Source: Pseudomonadota bacterium
GTDB lineage: Bacteria > Pseudomonadota > Alphaproteobacteria > Sphingomonadales > Sphingomonadaceae
Direction of reading: 5' to 3'
DNA: 31,213 nt
NCBI GenBank assembly: GCA_023400405.1
Contig: JAEXFD010000015.1
Span: forward strand, 1-31,213
Part shown: positions 28,213 to 31,213 of the stretch, in pieces
Layout: each line of letters opens with the position of its first letter
Numbering within the stretch: the stretch's first letter is position 1
Made by a program: the position numbers and the translations under genes
The notes under the pieces: generated by a model
The model's database searches: none
What the model was told of the DNA's origin: nothing
The model's input: only the letters and a program-made list of their open reading frames with translations

Positions 28213-28800
28213 ATGCGCACCGCCACCGTCAGCCGCAAGACGAGCGAGACCTCGATTGACGTCACCGTCAACCTCGACGGCACCGGCGCCTATGCCATCT
28301 CGACCGGCATCGGCTTCTTCGATCACATGCTCGAGCAACTCAGCCGCCATTCGCTGATCGATCTCGACGTGAAGACGGTGGGCGACCTCCATATCGACCA
28401 GCACCACACGGTGGAGGATACCGGGCTGGCGATCGGCGAGGCGGTGGCCAGGGCGCTCGGCGACAAGAAGGGCATCCGCCGCTATGCCGATGCGCTCTCG
28501 CCGATGGACGAGACGCTGACGCGCGTGGCGCTGGACATTTCGGGGCGGCCCTATCTCGTGTGGAAGACCGAATTCAGCCAGAAGCGGCTCGGCGAGATGG
28601 ACACCGAGATGTTCGAGCACTGGTTCCACAGCTTCGCCCAGACCGCCGGGCTGACGCTGCACGTCGAGACGCTGTACGGCACCAACAACCACCATATCGC
28701 CGAAGCCGCGTTCAAGGGCCTGGCCCGGGCGCTGCGCGAGGCGGTGGAGATCGATCCGCGCAAGGCGGGTGTCGTGCCGAGCACCAAGGGCGTGCTGTGA
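28213..28800 (+). CDS. hisB: Imidazoleglycerol-phosphate dehydratase
   Basis: Sixth step of histidine synthesis, removing water from imidazoleglycerol phosphate with two manganese ions. The 195 residues show the three His-rich metal-binding stretches, FFDHMLEQLSRHS, DQHHTVEDTG and TNNHHIAEAAFKGLARA. It is the single-function form, without the phosphatase domain of enteric HisB. The family normally starts MRTA, so I chose ATG 28213. ATG 28183 would add ten residues (MDANHRYVGP) and has no better ribosome site. The stop overlaps the hisH GTG (GTGA). First gene of the hisB-H-A-F operon. Confidence 0.95.
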   Translation: MRTATVSRKTSETSIDVTVNLDGTGAYAISTGIGFFDHMLEQLSRHSLIDLDVKTVGDLHIDQHHTVEDTGLAIGEAVARALGDKKGIRRYADALSPMDETLTRVALDISGRPYLVWKTEFSQKRLGEMDTEMFEHWFHSFAQTAGLTLHVETLYGTNNHHIAEAAFKGLARALREAVEIDPRKAGVVPSTKGVL

Positions 28801-29402
28801 CCGCGATCGCGCTGGTCGATTACGGCGCGGGCAATCTCCACTCGGTCCATAATGCGCTCAAGGCCGCGGGCGCGATCGACATCGCCGTGACGGCCGATCC
28901 GGAGCAGGTCCTCAAGGCCGATCGCGTCGTCCTCCCTGGCGTCGGCGCGTTCGGCGCCTGTGCGGCGGGCCTCGCCGCGATCCCGGGCATGACCGAGGCG
29001 CTCGAGCGGCGCGTCCGCGGCGAAGGGGCGCCGTTCCTCGGCGTGTGCGTGGGTATGCAACTAATGGCCGAGGCCGGCGAGGAAATGGGGCGCCATGCGG
29101 GGCTCGGCTGGATCGCCGGGACGGTGCGTGCCCTCCCCGCCTCCCCCACGATCCGCGTGCCGCATATGGGCTGGAACGACGTCGCGCCCACTGCGCCGCA
29201 CCCGCTGATCGTCCCCGGCCAGGCCTATTTCCTCCACAGCTTCGCCTTTGACGGCACCGATATCCTCGCCACCACCGATCATGGCGGCCCGGTCACCGCC
29301 GCGATCGGCCGCGACAACATGGTCGGCGTCCAGTTCCACCCCGAAAAGAGCCAGCGCTACGGCATCGCGCTGCTCGAAAGGTTCCTCGCTTGGCGCCCCT
29401 GA
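28797..29402 (+). CDS. hisH: Imidazole glycerol phosphate synthase, glutamine amidotransferase subunit
   Basis: Releases ammonia from glutamine and channels it through HisF. The 201-residue class I amidotransferase has the nucleophile elbow LGVCVGMQ (Cys84) and the catalytic His181 and Glu183 in QFHPEKS; the oxyanion strand LPGVGAFG (46-53) is also present. The start is GTG 28797, which overlaps the hisB stop as GTGA and gives MTAIALVDYGAGN, the normal N-terminus; the frame is open upstream but without homology. It overlaps hisA by 13 bases. Its partner HisF is encoded after hisA and the inserted element. Confidence 0.95.
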   Translation: MTAIALVDYGAGNLHSVHNALKAAGAIDIAVTADPEQVLKADRVVLPGVGAFGACAAGLAAIPGMTEALERRVRGEGAPFLGVCVGMQLMAEAGEEMGRHAGLGWIAGTVRALPASPTIRVPHMGWNDVAPTAPHPLIVPGQAYFLHSFAFDGTDILATTDHGGPVTAAIGRDNMVGVQFHPEKSQRYGIALLERFLAWRP

Positions 29403-30130
29403 TCATCTTCCCCGCGATCGACCTCAAGGGCGGCCAGGTCGTCCGCCTGGCCGAAGGCGACATGGCGCGCGCCACCGTCTATGGCGACGACCCCGCCGCC
29501 CAGGCGGAGAGCTTCGCCGAGGCGGGCGCCGAATGGCTCCACGTCGTCGATCTGGACGGGGCCTTTGCCGGCGAATCGGTCAATGGCGGCGCGGTCGCGG
29601 CGATCCTCGAGACCTTCGGCGGCAAGCTCCAATTGGGCGGCGGCATCCGCAATCGTGATGCGATCGAGCGCTGGCTCGACCTCGGCGTCGAGCGCGTGGT
29701 GATCGGCACCGCCGCGCTGGAAAATCCCGACCTCGTCCGCGAGGCGGCGCGCGACAATCCGGGCCGGATCGTCGTCGCGGTCGATGCGCGCGACGGGCTG
29801 GTCGCGACGCGCGGCTGGGCCGATGTGTCGGACGTGTCGGTGGTCGATCTCGCCCGCCGATTCGAGGATGCCGGCGTCGCCGCACTGCTGTTCACCGATG
29901 TCGGTCGCGACGGGCTGCTCAAGGGCTGCAATGTCGAGGCGACCGTCGCGCTTGCCCGCGCCGTCTCGATCCCCGTCATCGCCAGCGGCGGCGTCACCGA
30001 CATCGCCGACATCCATGCGCTCCGCCCCCATGTCGCCGACGGCGTCGAAGGCGTGATCACCGGCCGGGCGCTGTACGACGGCCGGCTCGATCTCAAATGG
30101 GCGATCGAAGTGGGAAAGGTGGACGCATGA
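29390..30130 (+). CDS. hisA: ProFAR isomerase (phosphoribosylformimino-AICAR-P isomerase)
   Basis: Fourth step of histidine synthesis, an Amadori rearrangement in a TIM barrel. The 246-residue protein has the catalytic aspartates Asp11 (FPAIDLKGG) and Asp132 (VVAVDARDG) and both phosphate-binding regions (LGGGIRN, ASGGVTDIADI). It starts with TTG at 29390, inside the end of hisH; AAAGG eight bases upstream supports this, and ordinary length supports it as well. The stop TGA lies in CGCATGA, the left copy of the 7-bp repeat that flanks the inserted palindromic element. Confidence 0.95.
   Translation: MAPLIIFPAIDLKGGQVVRLAEGDMARATVYGDDPAAQAESFAEAGAEWLHVVDLDGAFAGESVNGGAVAAILETFGGKLQLGGGIRNRDAIERWLDLGVERVVIGTAALENPDLVREAARDNPGRIVVAVDARDGLVATRGWADVSDVSVVDLARRFEDAGVAALLFTDVGRDGLLKGCNVEATVALARAVSIPVIASGGVTDIADIHALRPHVADGVEGVITGRALYDGRLDLKWAIEVGKVDA
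30124..30130 (+). repeat. Left 7-bp direct repeat CGCATGA (target-duplication-like)
   Basis: Contains the hisA stop codon TGA. An identical copy lies at 30363-30369 around the hisF start. The base before each copy differs (a versus t), so the match is exactly seven. Confidence 0.65.
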
Positions 30131-30362
30131 TGTTCACGCGAAGGCGCGAAGGCGCGAAGAGTTTGGTCGCGCAGAGGCGCAGAGGCGCAGAGGAGTCTCA
30201 GCGCCCTGCGGCGTCAGCCGCCTTCAATCGCCCGCCAGCGCGTGAGTACGTCACGAATGAAAGGCCGCTAGCGCGGCCATCTTTTCTCTCTGCGCCTCTG
30301 CGCCTCTGCGCGAACCAAAAACCTTCTCTTCTTCGTGCCTTCGCGCCTTCGCGTGAAACCAT
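30131..30362. mobile_element. 232-bp MITE-like palindromic element between hisA and hisF
   Basis: Left arm 30133-30192, right arm 30288-30357. The outer 27 bases pair with one mismatch. The inner 25 (cgcgcagagg-type) pair perfectly. Between them the arms are unequal, the right being about ten bases longer. The arms are made of short tandem units, aaggcgcg outside and cgcagagg inside. The 95-base centre includes ggccgc-tagc-gcggcc (30263-30278). No transposase is encoded, so any movement would need an enzyme supplied elsewhere. It is flanked by CGCATGA on both sides. Transcribed within the his operon it would fold into a long hairpin just before hisF. Confidence 0.75.
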
Positions 30363-30369
30363 CGCATGA
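30363..30369 (+). repeat. Right 7-bp direct repeat CGCATGA (target-duplication-like)
   Basis: Contains the hisF start ATG (30366-30368). Pairs with the copy at 30124-30130 that carries the hisA stop. Confidence 0.65.
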
Positions 30370-31124
30370 CCGTCCGCGCCCGTGTCATCCCCTGTCTCGA
30401 CGTGGCGAATGGCCGCGTCGTCAAGGGCGTGAACTTCGTCGACCTCAAGGATGCCGGCGATCCGGTCGAGCAGGCGCGCGCCTATGACGCGGCGGGAGCC
30501 GACGAGCTCTGCTTCCTCGACATCACCGCCAGCCACGAAGCGCGCGGCACGATCCTCGACGTGGTGCGCCGCACCGCCGAGGTCTGTTTCATGCCGCTTA
30601 CCGTCGGTGGCGGGGTGCGCTCGGTCGAGGATGCGCGGGCGCTGCTGCTTGCGGGCGCCGACAAGGTCGCGGTCAATTCCGCCGCGGTGTCGCGGCCCGA
30701 AGTGGTGGCCGAGATCGCCGAGCGGATGGGCAGCCAGTGCGTCGTCGCCTCGATCGATGCGCGCCGCACCGGGGATCATTGGGAAGTCTTCACCCATGGC
30801 GGCCGCAAGCCGACGGGGATCGATGCCGTCGAGCACGCGCTCCGCCTCGCCGAACTCGGCGCCGGCGAGCTGCTCGTCACCTCGATGGACCGCGACGGCA
30901 CGCGCGACGGCTACGACCTCGAGCTCATCCGCACCATCGCCGACCAGGTGACCGTGCCGGTGGTCGCGAGCGGTGGCGTCGGCAACCTCCGGCACCTCGT
31001 CGAGGGCGTCGTCCAGGGTCATGCCAGCGCCGTGCTTGCCGCCTCGATCTTCCATTTCGGCGAAGCCAGCATCGCCGACGCCCATGCGGCGCTGGCGGCG
31101 GCGGGGATTGCGGTTCGGGGGTGA
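30366..31124 (+). CDS. hisF: Imidazole glycerol phosphate synthase, cyclase subunit
   Basis: Uses ammonia from HisH to close the imidazole ring, yielding imidazoleglycerol phosphate and AICAR. The 252-residue TIM barrel has catalytic Asp12 (IPCLDVANGRVVKG) and Asp131 (ASIDARR) and phosphate loops LTVGGGVRS and ASGGVGNLRHL. The length is standard. The start lies eight bases after the right arm of the palindromic element, so no typical ribosome binding site precedes it; initiation probably depends on sequence supplied by the element or on coupling. hisE or other his genes may follow outside the window. Confidence 0.96.
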   Translation: MTVRARVIPCLDVANGRVVKGVNFVDLKDAGDPVEQARAYDAAGADELCFLDITASHEARGTILDVVRRTAEVCFMPLTVGGGVRSVEDARALLLAGADKVAVNSAAVSRPEVVAEIAERMGSQCVVASIDARRTGDHWEVFTHGGRKPTGIDAVEHALRLAELGAGELLVTSMDRDGTRDGYDLELIRTIADQVTVPVVASGGVGNLRHLVEGVVQGHASAVLAASIFHFGEASIADAHAALAAAGIAVRG

Positions 31125-31146
31125 ACCGTCACCCTCACCCTTCCCA

Positions 31147-31208
31147 CCGCCTCCGGCGGCGGGCCCCTTCCCTCTCCCATTGGGAGAGGGAGGGAGCGCC
31201 GAAGGCGC
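31147..31208. terminator. Cluster of three hairpins after hisF
   Basis: ccgcc-tcc-ggcgg (31147-31159), then a long near-palindrome with arms ccctctccca and tgggagaggg (31170-31190, extendable outwards to 31166-31194), then gcgcc-gaa-ggcgc (31196-31208). No T-run is seen. The cluster could end the his transcript and also looks like a dispersed intergenic palindrome. The window ends five bases later. Confidence 0.45.
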
Positions 31209-31213
31209 GGAAG

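Noticed and set aside
30133..30357. CRISPR-like array from the repeated aaggcgcg and cgcagagg units
   Set aside because: Units are eight bases, tandem without spacers, and arranged as one inverted pair; no cas genes.

Overview
This GC-rich window is a chromosomal stretch from an alphaproteobacterium, most likely a member of the Sphingomonadaceae. The assignment rests on protein families and layout: an Oar-like TonB-dependent receptor whose TonB-box region reads DIIVTGSRI, an alpha-type SspB with an acidic C-terminal tail, the xseA/DUF2093 pair beside purD, a malic enzyme with a phosphotransacetylase-like tail, and many tightly packed or overlapping genes. No taxonomic marker is present, so the genus is inference.

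Layout. (1) 1-2425 is the 3' part of clpB, closed by a GC-rich hairpin. (2) 2486-8104 is a minus-strand block: a TonB-dependent receptor, a terminator-like hairpin, a TPR-sulfotransferase and a small secreted protein. (3) 8350-10817 is a minus-strand operon of xseA, a DUF2093 gene and an M23 peptidase. purD diverges from xseA with overlapping start codons and converges on maeB with overlapping stop codons. (4) mutS (plus strand) overlaps a 75-aa gene; glsA follows. (5) 18275-20913 is accessory: hairpin elements, small secreted and lipid-anchored proteins, a tiny ORF behind an extreme Shine-Dalgarno sequence, a DUF3175 pair and a HigBA-type toxin-antitoxin module beside an AT-rich gap. (6) uvrB, a TMEM175-like channel, a four-helix membrane protein, a small exported protein, an anchored metallo-beta-lactamase-fold hydrolase and fumC follow. 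(7) sspB diverges from a histidine operon, hisB-hisH-hisA-hisF.

How the genes work together. hisB, hisH, hisA and hisF supply middle steps of histidine synthesis, and HisH and HisF form one synthase. purD serves purine synthesis. maeB and fumC act around the TCA cycle. mutS, uvrB and xseA are DNA repair genes. clpB and sspB belong to protein quality control. The receptor and sulfotransferase may form a functional pair, but the substrate is unknown.

The most striking observation is a 232-bp palindromic element lying exactly between hisA and hisF. It is flanked by a 7-bp direct repeat (CGCATGA) that contains both the hisA stop and the hisF start. Removing one repeat copy and the element recreates a classic ATGA overlap, so this looks like a MITE-like insertion whose target duplication kept both genes intact. 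The second is a minus-strand small transcription unit near 18.77-19.06 kb with a 14-nt perfect anti-SD complement, an 18-codon ORF and a terminator.
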